Source: Chromera velia (lineage: Eukaryota > Sar > Chromeraceae). From it: 26,018 nucleotides of DNA. The stretch covers positions 7,330-33,347 of the forward strand of contig JAHBMJ010005779.1 of assembly GCA_018398765.1 (NCBI GenBank), given 5' to 3'. Within the stretch, counting starts at the first letter, position 1; each line of letters opens with the position of its first letter. Positions 1 to 11,500 of the stretch are shown here, one piece after another. Both the position numbers and the translations under genes were made by a program. The notes under the pieces were generated by a model. That model was not told the origin of the DNA. It searched no databases and saw only the letters and a list, made by a program, of their open reading frames with translations.

Positions 1-71
1 AGCCGGGCCCGCTAGGCGGATGCATGCATACATTTAAATTCAACAGTGCCAACTGATTTGCAACGAGCTAT
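1..71 (+). repeat. 71-bp direct repeat, left copy
   Basis: Starts agccgggcccgct and contains the gcggatgcatgcatac motif. Identical to 768-838. The sequence after it (ctgagattg) differs from that after the right copy (atatgcatg), so the repeat ends at base 71. Confidence 0.9.
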
Positions 72-183
72 CTGAGATTGCCCTTTGTCTTACCTATAAT
101 TAATTACTTATAATCTGAACAACACTTGTCAAGTTCTTCATACATAACCAATATCATCATCAGCCGTTCTATACAATTTGTGC

Positions 184-645
184 ATGATGAAAGGTAAGGC
201 AATTGGTGAAGCGGCTGCTTCAATCATTCATGCTTGGGCACAGAGTACTAAGAAGAGATTTCGTGTTGCTTTGTCTCCACAACAGCTTGCAGAAGACATC
301 AGTGCTAGTGGTTTTCAAGTCAGCAGTCGAACCATCCATCGCATTCTCAACAAAAAAGTAGCAAAAGAGCCCGTGTACAAGCGCCACCATAGAGTTCAAC
401 AGAGGACTTTTACAGCAAAGGATGAGGAGGACATTGTGTGCTTCGTTCGAGAGGCAGGCCTCTATGGAATCTCCTGCAGAGAAGTCACCTGGAAGCTCAA
501 TGCACGAGTGCGGAAGAAAAGCACTGTCAGTCCCACAAGATTCTTGCATGCATACATCATTCATTCCAGCCTTATGCATTGTGTTCCTCTTTTTATCCTT
601 GTTATGTGCAGCCATTCACCTTTTCCACTGTTTGGCGTCATATGA
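184..645 (+). CDS. Helix-turn-helix ORF, possible transposase N-terminal fragment
   Basis: The ORF runs from ATG 184 to TGA 645, 153 residues. Residues 28-58 (VALSPQQLAEDI...SSRTIHRILNKK) read as a helix-turn-helix. A basic linker (KRHHRVQQR) and a second helical segment (AKDEEDIVCFVREAGL...SCREVTWKLNA) follow. Two small DNA-binding folds joined by a basic linker are typical of Tc1/mariner-type transposase N-termini, and the flanking repeats fit a mobile element. The C-terminal 40 residues are hydrophobic and unlike any catalytic domain, and no DDE core follows in any frame, so it is probably truncated, frameshifted or the first exon of a decayed element. Family assignment is by pattern only. 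Confidence 0.35.
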   Translation: MMKGKAIGEAAASIIHAWAQSTKKRFRVALSPQQLAEDISASGFQVSSRTIHRILNKKVAKEPVYKRHHRVQQRTFTAKDEEDIVCFVREAGLYGISCREVTWKLNARVRKKSTVSPTRFLHAYIIHSSLMHCVPLFILVMCSHSPFPLFGVI

Positions 646-767
646 CCATGCGCATGAAAGACAGGCTTGAATTCAAGAAGCCAGACTACCATCCACCCAT
701 TTCATCAGACACCTGGTATCATAATCACGATACGTAGACGGTCAGCATGATTGATGTATACACATGT

Positions 768-838
768 AGCCGGGCCCGCTAGGCGGATGCATGCATACAT
801 TTAAATTCAACAGTGCCAACTGATTTGCAACGAGCTAT
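768..838 (+). repeat. 71-bp direct repeat, right copy
   Basis: Exact match of 1-71 at an offset of 767 bases. It is followed by a short atgcat-rich palindromic tract (839-861). Confidence 0.9.
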
Positions 839-1653
839 ATATGCATGTGCATGCATGCATGTGTCGCTCCGTTTCGCTTTCAGGGCCATTCGCACGTATA
901 CGCTTCGCGCGCGTCAGATCCGATTATTCGGCTAACTAATCATTGCATGCCAACGCATGGCTCGGCTTCGCATTGAATTGTGTGCCAGCTATAGCTAGTT
1001 GTATGCTAGTTGTGTGTGGATAGCTGGAAAGTCTCCGAGATTCCCTCATAAAAATGTTCTCAGCTTTGCCTCGGGAGCATGAATGAAAGTCATCTTTTGT
1101 GGTGGCGGTTCTTTAGGGCGCAGTGATCGACCTTTCCGTGCTTGACGCTTTGGCTTTCCCTCTAACTAGCATGTGTTTCTACGGAGTATCCCCTCTCACT
1201 TTGAGACGTTTTTCCAAGAAGAACTAGACTGAGTGCTTATACTGAGCTGCGTACAGAGACAGAGGTGTGATTGAAAGCGAATTTATTGCCGTGTTCTTCT
1301 GGCAACAAAGCAGTGAGTTGAAGAGGAGACGGCAAGTTCCCGCACTCGTAAAATCTCGCGTTTGTGCCACAAAACATGTGCGTTAGATCTGAGTATGGTC
1401 GATTGTGGCGCGTGAATGTCGTTTTCGCACATCAATGCATGCTTTTTAAAGACTTCAGCGTTTGATTTGGGTGTTCGCAGATCGCTCTAAATGAGAAGGA
1501 ACATCAGGCAAAAGCCGAGTCCATTTTGTTCCGTCGTCCCCATTCTGTGACTGCAGATTCTTCAAAGGAACTGCGGGAGAAGACGGCTGCCGGACTCCCC
1601 AATCAACGGCTGGGGCGCGGGTGAGATTTTGGCATTAAGTTCTTGCAGGAAGC
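839..1653. other. Upstream intergenic region, no supported gene
   Basis: No credible ORF on either strand. It holds an atgcat palindromic tract (839-861), AT-balanced sequence, and probably the promoter and 5' UTR of the kinase-ankyrin gene. No TATA box or initiator can be named with confidence. A gtgag...gcag segment at 1621-1648 looks like a tiny intron but is only 28 bases. Confidence 0.5.
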
Positions 1654-1782
1654 ATGGAGGAACAAGCTGATGATGTTGGTGGTGTTGCGGGGGGCAACAG
1701 TTGGAACGTCGGTGACTTTTCGCAGAGGGCGTTTGAGGAGGAGTCCATGCACCCCAATCGCAATGAATGGCTGCTGGGTGGG
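1654..1782 (+). CDS. Candidate first coding exon (acidic N-terminus)
   Basis: From ATG 1654 the frame reads MEEQADDVGGVAGG and continues acidic to an in-frame TGA overlapping a GT-rich donor (gtgggtgactgag; possible cuts before 1779 or 1783). Composition matches the acidic, Gly-rich exons downstream. Neither donor gives the phase 1 required by the next good exon at 2387, so an intervening exon is missing from this model, or this is 5' UTR or a separate short ORF. Confidence 0.3.
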
Positions 1783-1810
1783 TGACTGAGTACAGCTTCC
1801 TTCCCTCCTT

Positions 1811-1863
1811 CGTTCGTTCGTTCGTTCCTTCCTTCCTTCCTTCCTTCCTTCCTTCCTTCCTTC
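1811..1863 (+). repeat. (CGTT)n/(CCTT)n microsatellite
   Basis: Four cgtt units pass into about nine cctt units, inside the presumed first intron. It generates low-complexity Pro/Ser or Lys/Glu/Gly ORFs on both strands that should not be read as proteins. Confidence 0.95.
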
Positions 1864-2386
1864 GTCCTGCCTTCCTCCAAGCCCTCTCTCTTTTCGCCGT
1901 TGTCTTCTCTTTTGTGCCTCCGCATGTTTTCCCTCGTCCTGAATCGAAAATTACAGGGTCAGTCGCGTCTCTTCCGCTGACGTGCCTATCTGCACCTCGG
2001 CAAATCGTTGCAGGCCATGAGAGGCCGAGTGGTGGGCCGCGGTCTGACAGGGCTGTCGCCGTTGCAGCTGAACCGAGCGGGGCGTCGGTTTCGTTGTGCG
2101 GTCGATCGTTTACGACCTTGAAAGCCTTACGAGCAGGATTCACTCTTCCTCGCTGTGCTTTAATTTGAAAAGGGGACCACGCCTCTTTGCGTGACACTGT
2201 GTGCCACAATCCATTAGATCGATTTGCCACAAGCGCTGTACTCTTCTTGTCCTTTGTCGCCCGATACCCAGCAGCTGCCCTACAGACTCGGCAACTTTTG
2301 TTCCTGGGTTGCTCTTCGAGCTACCGCATTCTCTTTCCTCACAAGTGTCTATCTGCATCACGGTGTCCGTTCGCCAATCACTGCAG

Positions 2387-2590
2387 ACGGTCAGAGAATG
2401 GGGACCGAGACGGCCCGCGCTTTCGTTCGTCGGGATGAAGTTGGCGTTGAGAACGGCAGCAGCAACTGTAGGAGCTGGATCATTGGCGACGTCCCACCTG
2501 TATCGTTTCACGAGAGCTCCGTCGAGCCCCAACAGGAATATCTGCAGGCGCTCCGTCGTCGAGAGGACAATGTCGAACTGCACCAGCAAG
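2387..2590 (+). CDS. Exon: N-terminal region, with candidate start ATG 2398
   Basis: The acceptor ctgcag precedes 2387 and the donor gtgggt follows 2590. The frame reads MGTETARAFVRRDEVGVENG from ATG 2398 and ends EDNVELHQQ plus one base (phase 1). The last base joins the next exon as a Gly codon and opens a Gly/Glu-rich stretch, which is why this frame is preferred to the also-open frame that starts at 2387. No domain recognised. If the 1654 exon is real, ATG 2398 is internal. Confidence 0.5.
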
Positions 2591-5500
2591 GTGGGTGGAC
2601 TGTCCGTGTCTCCCAACGTCCCTCTTCGACACCAAATGAAGAGCGAGCTTGTTTCCCGATCTCACAGTTTGCATGCTTCACCAGCCGTTCGCTCTGATGC
2701 GTTACGAGAAAGGGGTCGTCAATTGGAACCAACGAACATCTTGTGCGGGTTAGCGATACTTCCATTTTTTTCGCGTGCGCAAACATGTTCTGACGCGAAA
2801 CTCACACGGTTGAGCGTCTTCTCATCCATTTGGTGCCTCAAAAGGAAAGTGAGAATGGACTAATATGAAAGCCACTGTGCGAGTCAGTTGATGGCAAGCA
2901 ATGATTTCTACTTGTGGCCATCCTTTGCTCCTGTTTTATTGCTTTTTCTTGCAGGTGCTGGAAGTGCAGGAGGAGATCCCCAGGGGGAGGGCGGGGGGGA
3001 GGGATCAAACGAGGAATTCCCAGAGATGCTTTCAGGTGCGTTTTTTCCTTGAGCCCCAAGAAGTCGAAGTCCTTGTATGAATGTGGAAGTTCTTCTTTTA
3101 TGTATAAATTTATTGGTGACTGACCAGGGGTTTGAAGGCGTCCTTTCTCCCTGCTATCTTTCCTGTCCGTCGTCTCGATCCGTCTCTTCCCGTGCAGCCG
3201 GTAGCAAGAGCATTCAGCCCTCTTGGTCTCTTGCATTCAGCCGGCAGTGCTGGTTTTTTTCGTTGTATTGCCGTTTGATTGTGGCTCATTCGTTTTTGCA
3301 TGTGGTCTCGTGTCCGTTTGCGTTGTCCAGGTCTCTTCTGGTTTGCGCCTGTGTGCGGAATCGCCCGTGATCCCTTTTTTGCCTGCAGGTCTCCTGAAAT
3401 TTCATATGAATTGCCTATCTGGGCACGTGTCTGTCTGTATCACTGTGCCCTGCATGTCTTCCTGCACCAGCCGTTGCAGAGAATTACCAGAGTGTCACGT
3501 CCAGACAGTTGGAGGGTTCAGCTCCACCGGTCGGTCTTCGGTTGAATGGCAAATGTTGTGAGCTAGGAGCATTCAAGCAGCATGGTGACTGTACCTCCAA
3601 CCCTAAGTCTCAGAGGTCTCAACTCGCCAGCCTGTCTCATATAGCACAGCGAGGAAAGAAACCACCTGTTCTCCTTCCCTTCATCTGCTTGATTGACTTT
3701 CAGAACTGTTTTGAATTCTCAATCTGTCTGCCTGGGTGCCTCGCCCTCTGTCGGTCCGTCCGTCTCCGCATCAGATTCAAAGAGGAACTATGCACAAACA
3801 AACTGTGTGGTCACTCTCCTTCTGTTTATGTCGCTTCGGTGAGGTCTGCAGAGGCAGACCACATTCACAGCGCTGCCTTTTCTCTCTATCGGTTGCTCTT
3901 TGCTGATCTGACGTTCCCTTCTTTTCTTGATTGGCAGAGCGTCCCTTCGTGCTAGCTGTCTTTCAGAGATCTATTCTGGATTTGTGTCCTTGATGTTTGT
4001 GCAGGAAGGCATTGCCTTGGGCGAGACCGACAGACAAATTGCCATCATTATGAAGGCAATTCCTGGCCTCACAAATCTGAAAGTGGTCGGAAAAGGGGGG
4101 TTTGGCCACGTCTTCAAGGGGAAACTGAACGGGGCATATGTTGCAATCAAACTGATTCCACAGAAGACGGAAAGTCGAGGACGCCCCTTGGAAACAGATG
4201 TAAGAGAAGAGAAGCACAGAACGTTCGTTGACAGGGAGTGTCGGCCTCTGACGACGGCTCTTTTGGATGTCGATGGGATTCCCAACGTCTGCACATTTTT
4301 CAGTGCACATTCTGCTCAAGTCAGTCAATTGATAGCACACACCGGTGTCGATGAAGAGAATTGCTGTTCTGCGTCGTGTCACCAAGTCAAAGTCCTCCTT
4401 TCTGCCCGCAGCCGTTCTTTCACCCCCTTGAATTTCATCAGCTGTCTTTTGTCTCCTTGTTCTTTATGCAGGGTTGCACGCTCCTCGTCTTGGAGTTGTG
4501 TGAAGGTGATTTGACCAAATTCACAAGAGGGCGCCGTCTGACTGTAGATTTGGCAGCCTCGATCACCAAAACCATTTCAAAGACCCTCGAGGGCCTCCAC
4601 AAAAGGGGCATTAAGCACCTCGACTTGAAGCAGCAAAATGTGCTGCTCAAAACAGTGCCGACTCAGCAAAATGCGTGGCTCAAAAGGCTGCCGTCTGGAC
4701 AGTTGCAGTTACAAATTGAAGCAGAGACACTGTGCAACGGGATTCGGGTTTCTGACTTTGGTCTTGCACAGTTGCATACTGAAGAGGGTTCGGTGGTTGG
4801 GACCCTTGGTGGGGGCACGCCTTGCTACATGGCTCCTGAACAGTGGCGGGAGGGGGGGGCGGCAGTGACTGAGAAGGCCGACGTCTACGCACTGGGCTTT
4901 CTTCTTTGGGAGCTTCTGTCTGGAAAGAGGGCGTGGGAGGGGAAGTGCCGTGAGGAAATTCGCGTGTGCGTTCTCAACGGAGAGAGACCGTCTCTGGAGG
5001 TCGGTAGCTTGCTTTTTCCCTGTACAACTAAGCAACAGACATGTTTTTCGTGGGATGGAATTCGAGCCTTTCTAATCGCCGTACACGCTTGCTGCTTTCA
5101 TCTCCACCCCTTCGTTGTTCTTTTTGAGTAGTTTGGATGAAGTTCACCAAAATGTCAAACTTATGTAACTCACGAGAGAGGGGTCAGAGACGGCTTCGGC
5201 GCATTAACAACTATCGCTCTCGCCACACCGCTTGTCTTATTGCAGTCTTTTTTTTTATTAATGTTTCCGCGGAGAGTCGGTTACGACGAGGCCGCTTCGT
5301 CACACAGCCCGACCCCGTGATACGTGATCACTGTGTTTGAATGTCAGAAGATTCACATCTATGCATGCCTCTTTGGATTGAAATGCAAACCTCTTGGAGA
5401 GAGTCAAATATCTCCTGACGATCTCAGTGTGCCGATTTGTCAGAATCAACTGTTACTTCGACTTTTTCACACTCGAGTGTGTGCCTTGCAGGAGATCCCC

Positions 5501-8500
5501 GAGGAATTGCGCCCCCTTGTCTCCTGCATGTGGAGACAGAACGCGGCTGAGCGACCGACTGCGGAGGAGTGTGCGCAGTTCTTGGAGTGTCCGGTGAGAT
5601 CTGCTTTTCTTGTACCGTAGATGAGCTGCACAACTGGGCTCTGTCCACGGCATCCGACTGTTTCCATCGCATCTGTCTTTGAAACATCTGTGCGGTCTTC
5701 AGTGCCCTTTCGTCTGCTGCTTCCATTTCGAATCTAGTCTGGAATATATCACACACATCAGAAAATCGTTTTTTGTTCGCGACAGGGTGCCTGTAAGTGG
5801 TACCCCATGCAAGTGTCCATTACAGCAGGACTATTCTTGTGATCTTGGGCCTGCGGAGTCCGACTCTTTGGGCTGCTTCTCAGTGCGTGTTGTCTCGTCT
5901 ACCTGTCCCTCTACCCCTTTTTTATTATTCCTTGCAGCCTCCTCTTTTCCTTGATTCGACGACGAAAACGTTCCACCAGCTGCTTTTCAATCGGAAGCTA
6001 CTTTACGTGAAGGCGCTGGTGAAGCTTGGTCTTGTTGACGTCAACGGTCGCAACTCTGATGTTGATTCTCCACGTACCTCCATTGCTTTGCCTTCACCAC
6101 TATAACTCTTCTTTCCCTCCTTATGTCAAGTCCGTCATCGTCTTCTTGTCTCTGCGCCAATTTTACCCACTTATGTCACAGTAATTTGGAATCCCAACAC
6201 TGTAGAATGAGAATCTATCTTCTCCCTTCTCCACAGAAATTTTGACGTTCGGTGCACAGCGTGGCTAAACTCGCAGCCGCGGAAGATATTGTGTCGACAT
6301 TCAGTCCTATTGCATGTTCGCACCTGAGAGTAAAGAGACAGACGGAGACAGACCAGCCAAGCTGTACCTCTTTCACGAGCCTTCGTCCCGCTTCCTCCCG
6401 AAAAATTGAGTGCAGTGGTTTTGGTTTTTGGTCTTTCTCAAGCTGCTCTCCCATTTCGTCAATTCGCACGTCTCTGCTGCGCCTGGATGGATTTGACGTT
6501 GCCTCTTTTCCCCTACCAAACACGATCATCATAACTTGTTGCGTCCTTCACTTCTAGCTGTGATGTCCTGCAGCCGTACTATAGCGAGACCGCTGCTCAT
6601 GCAGCTTGTCGATTTGGAGAAGCTGAAGGCCTCAGAATTCTTGTAGACGCGGGTGCGGACTTGAACATTCAAGATGGGGTCGGTCGACATCCGAGGTTGA
6701 CGTCATCCACGAATTGAATGAAAATTTCTCGATCAATGTGTCACGCAAAGTTCTATGGCGAGACCCCTCTTGTGCTCGGTCTCTCTTGAAATGGCTTTCT
6801 GTACGGTCGTCCATCCAGTCGATAAACTTCCTTTCTGAACGTTTGCTTTCTTTCTTTGCTGTTCAGATTGACCGCAATAATTATTCCCGCTTTTTCTACC
6901 CTCTAATCTTGCAGCACGGATACACTCCTGCTCATTTGGCAGCTCAGGAAGGTCATGTAGAAGTCCTCCGGGTACTAGCACATGCCGGTGCTGACCTGGA
7001 GGTCCGCGATAAGGTCAGTGAGATTTTTTTTCAGATCGAAGTGCGCATCAGTCGAAAGGATGCTCAGTTTTTTGTGGTCGCTCATCTCATCTTTTCGTTG
7101 AATTTCGTTCCTTTGATTGGGAATATTCAGGGGATTCTGTGCCATTGTTTGTGAGAGCGTGCGTGCGCGCTTCCTGTCTCTTTTGCTTGCTCCGAAGGGT
7201 CGTTTCTTGCTCTGACTGTCCCTCTGTGAGTCTTGCTTGCAGGATGGAAGAACTCCTGCTGATTTGGCCCGTTGGCCAGAGGTTGTCAAATTTCTGGAGG
7301 ATCTACTCACCTCCCAACGGGGCCAAATGGAAAACCCGGTCGGTCGTCTGCATCGTCAAGGCGGCTTCAGAGAGGCGTCTTGCCCGAGAACCCTTCTCTT
7401 GCCTGCTGTGTTTCCTACCCGTCAGTACCGAGCTGCACCACCCTGCATGTACGTGCAGGTCCCAGAGGGTGCGAGTTCATGCAGGGAGACTCTGGCTGGA
7501 AATGTCTCTAGGGGCTTTGAGAGTCGCCGAATGCCTATCCTTCGCGTCGAGGCCGACAGTCACTGTGTGGGACAGGCAGACGGAGGCGGTGCTCGTCCGT
7601 CAGGGAGGAACGTCTCGGGGTGGCACACTGGTGAAGCCGCAGTGCGCCAGGTCCGTCACTTGTCCCTCTCTCCCCTACCTCTCCCGCCTTTTGGCTTCGC
7701 CCTCCAACCGCTTAGACACGTACCCTTCCTAACTCTCTGCTACAGTTCAAACGAGACTCAGTCGCCATGATTCCCCGAGCACCTCATTTCCTCTGGGTTC
7801 AAATTTAAATGTTCATTTTCTGGATACATAATTGTAGCATGTGCATCTCGTTGTCTGCGCGAGTAAGTGATCATCGATCGTCTTTCTCGTATCCTTGTTT
7901 TCCTCTTGCAGAGCGGTGCTCTTCTTTGTTTAACTCGCGCAGAAAGGGAAAATCTAGCCGCTGTTCCTGGCCTTGAAATCTCCGAAACCTTCCTCCCGGA
8001 GGAGGGAACACCAGGATCAGTCTGCAAGGGTACGATTCACGGCCATCCTGTGGTAGTTGAGAGGGTTGTGGTGCCTCGTGGTGAGGCAGACAAGGTGGAC
8101 AAGAGCGTGTCAAAGCTTTTGTCAGTGATGATGAGGGGAGCGTCGAGTCCGAACGTACGCAAGTCCTTTGGCAAGGTCCCCTGTCCGGTCAGTCTTCGAT
8201 CAAGCGGAAAAACTACATGGACAGTCTCCAGCAAACGGAGTGCGACCTGTCTCTTTTCTTGTTTCTCTGTGGATAGAAAGTCTCTCCAGCTTGATAGGAA
8301 GTTGGCTTATCTGGTGATAATCTCATCACTTCGTTCCTTTTGTTCTGTTGGCTCCTTACACCTTCTCGACAAGACTTGACAATGAACCCCTTCGTCTGTG
8401 ATCTGTGCAGGACTCGCAAAGCGTTCTTCTCGTTTTGGAGTCATGCAAGTCTGATTTCACCAGGCTGACTAATCGGGGGGCAGCCAGTGCAAAAACTGCC

Positions 8501-11500
8501 CTGTCAGTTGTTCGGACCATTGCGGACTCCCTCGTTGAGCTGCAACGGAATGGCGGCCGGAACAAAGGTGTCTTCGCTCCGGGGGTTCTCAAGTTGGAAA
8601 GCGTTTTGCTCAAGGGGGCACCGAAGTCTTTTGGATTGGCGGAGACAAGCGCTTTGTGCAAATCGATACGGCTTTCTGGTTTCGGTATTGCATCCAGTGG
8701 AATGTCTCCGTACATTCCCCCCGAACAGTGGCGGGAGGGGGGGGCGGCAGTGACTGAGAAGGCCGACGTCTACGCACTGGGCTTTCTTCTTTGGGAGCTT
8801 CTGTCTGGAAAGAGGGCGTGGGAGGGGAAGTGCCGTGAGGAAATTCGCGTGTGCGTTCTCAACGGAGAGAGACCGTCTCTGGAGGTCGGTAGCTTGCTTT
8901 TTCCCTGTACAACTAAGCAACAGACATGTTTTTCGTGGGATGGAATTCGAGCCTTTCTAATCGCCGTACACGCTTGCTGCTTTCATCTCCACCCCTTCGT
9001 TGTTCTTTTTGAGTAGTTTGGATGAAGTTCACCAAAATGTCAAACTTATGTAACTCACGAGAGAGGGGTCAGAGACGGCTTCGGCGTATTTGACTTATCT
9101 CCTTGGCCACACCACTTGTCTTCTTACAGTGTTTTCTTTGATTGATTTTTGTGCGGTCAATAGAATGATTGACGTGGAAATCCTTGAAAAATGGTCGTTT
9201 AGTGTTCGCTGTGAGTCAGACGTCTGATTCCGGTGCGTCTTTCTCGGTGTTTAATGCAGGCCATGCATCTTGAAGTGGCCAAGTTGGTGTCTTGGATGTG
9301 GAGACAGGAAGTGGCAGATCGACCGACGGCTGCTGTTATTGGGAAAGAATTGATTCGACTAGTCAGTTCGACCATGTTACGCATGGCCTCCTGTTTTTTG
9401 TTGCCGCCCTGGGAAGATTACTGCGTCCGTGCTGCTACTCGGTACACATATTCTTGTACAAGGGGCAGCGGCTAGGATTCCCTTTTGTTTTGGCTCATCC
9501 CAGTCGTTTCACGACAGCAGTTTGAATCTCAACTTTTCTTCCGTGCCTTCTTCGCCAGTAAATGCGGTGGCAGGTAGGCAGCTTCAACGAGGCCTTGAGT
9601 GCACAATTGCATAATCAAGATAAATGTACATCCATTCGTCCTTGATGCTTTTGAGTTTGCGCCCTTTTTTGCTGTTGTCTGACTGCCAGGGAGAGGGTGA
9701 AACGGTCCTTCACGCGGTGCGGAGCTCGGACTCTTCTACTGTGAGCAAGCTGGTGACTCTCGGCCTCGTCGACGTCAACTGGGTGTCCGAGGTTAGTTTT
9801 GCTACATGCGGTACAGACATGAGAACGGTTTCTGTGATTCAACACCCAAGAACGCTTCAAACGATCATTCATTCCCTGTCAATTTTGAGTCCGGGTGTGG
9901 TTCATTCGTATGCCTTCACATAGAATGATTGCTTTCCAGCTGTCGGTAACGTTTTAGACAGCAGGGCTGCTCTTCGGTCTGAATAAATTCTTTCATTGAG
10001 AGATTGATCTACATTGATCTATGTTCAGGTAAGCAGCATTGCAAACGCACCTCAGCTTTCATAGTACTACTGATTGAGCTCATGTCACATTTTTTTTGTT
10101 TTTGACGTCCCCCTTAACGCGAACGAAAATTTGGAGAGTGACCATTTGTTGGGTCTTGTTTGTTTCTGCAGGTGGGGTACACACCGCTTCACGAAGCATC
10201 GGAAGAAGGCGATGATACTGTCGTGTCGATCCTCGTAAAGGCAGGGGTGGAGGTGGACAAGGCAGACAATGTGAGTCTAGGATCTCCCCTGCTTTCCCCG
10301 TTTCCGTTTTCTGCTTCTGCTTCCGGTCGATCCCAACCCGGGGCGCTCGGTCGGGTTGTCCAAAACCCCCAACCTGCCACCACACTCCTTTAGGCAGGCA
10401 GTGCCAGTCATACGAGAACAGGTACTGTGCTGGGGGGATTCATGTGCATACATTGCAGTCTTTCACCGTGACTGCATTTCGCGAATCTAATGATCCTTGT
10501 ATGTTGCTGCAGACAGGATGGACGCCGCTCTGCATAGCAGCTCAAAAGGGCCACGATTCAGTTGTGTCAATCCTTCTTGCCGCAGGTGCCGAAAAAGACA
10601 ACGCAACCAAGGCCAGTCTTTTTCCCCCTTCCCTTATTCTCTTCTCCAAAGCTTCCGCATTCTCTCTTGGCTGCCAGTCGCGGATCCCTCTGTTCTCATC
10701 TCTATTGGTTCAAGTGTGAAATGTGTTGCCATTCCGTTTCTTCTTTCCTGCGATCATTCGTTTGCAGTGCAAACAGTGGAAAGAGTGAAGGTAATGTGGC
10801 GGTGAGATGAAGCTGCTTGCAATCTTTCCGTTTGAAATTCTGGTGATTCCTGTCTGGCGCTGCAGTCTGGCAGCACGCCGCTCTACTTGGCAGCTCAATA
10901 CGGCCATGATGCCGTCGTGTCGACCCTTCTCAACGCAGGGGCGGAGGTCGACAAGGCAGACATTGTGAGTCCCCCTCTGCTTTCCTGTTTCTGTTTCTGC
11001 TCGATCCCGCCCCGCTCGGTCCTGTTATCTCCGATCACCAGCCTCCGGTCTCGTTCATGCAGGCGTATAAAGTAATTCAGTATAAAGAGATTCTGGCGAT
11101 GAGAGGCATTTATTTTCAATTTTTCGATCCATCTTTTGGATGATCTCCGTGCGTGTGTTATTGCAGAAGCAGGGCTTGCGAACAGCGCTCTTCATCGCAG
11201 CGGAGGAAGGGCACCAAACTGTCGTGTCGATCCTCCTTGCGGCAGGTGCCGAGAAAGACCTGGCAGACAGAGTGAGTCTTTCTACATTCTTTTTCCTGAT
11301 ATTGGATCCTTTTGGTATCTCTTCTATTGATTCAAGTGTGAGAGCCACTGCCGCTCTGTTCCTTCTTTCCTGCGTGCAGTCATTCCCTGGTTGATTTCAG
11401 ACAGCTGTGCGGCTGGGATGTCTCTTGAATGTTCTTTCCCCCCTTCTACCGGAAAGTCTTAGCGCACAGAAAGACAAGGCATATATTGTGAGTCTTGATT

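Larger units (their letters stand above)
1..838. mobile_element. Putative repeated element bracketed by a 71-bp direct repeat
   Basis: The first 71 bases recur exactly at 768-838, giving a unit of about 767 bases that encloses a helix-turn-helix ORF (184-645). The interior is more AT-rich than the gene downstream. I see no inverted copy of the repeat inside the window, so this could be two tandem copies of a repeat, an element with direct terminal repeats, or one element nested in another. The left copy starts at the window edge, so the element may extend further. Family unknown. Confidence 0.4.

Noticed and set aside
1621-1648. gtgag...ttgcag as a 5' UTR intron
   Set aside because: Only 28 bases, about half the shortest other intron in the model.
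2014-2100. Possible exon GHERPSGGPRSDRAVAVAAE after an acceptor-like gttgcag
   Set aside because: Composition is plausible and the acceptor phase fits the 2387 exon chain, but the only phase-matching donor (gcg|gtcgat) is poor. The alternative frame starting ATG 2017 also ends without a donor.
1562-2230. Minus-strand frame with KEGRKEGRKEG
   Set aside because: A translation of the CCTT microsatellite, antisense to the presumed first exon and intron.
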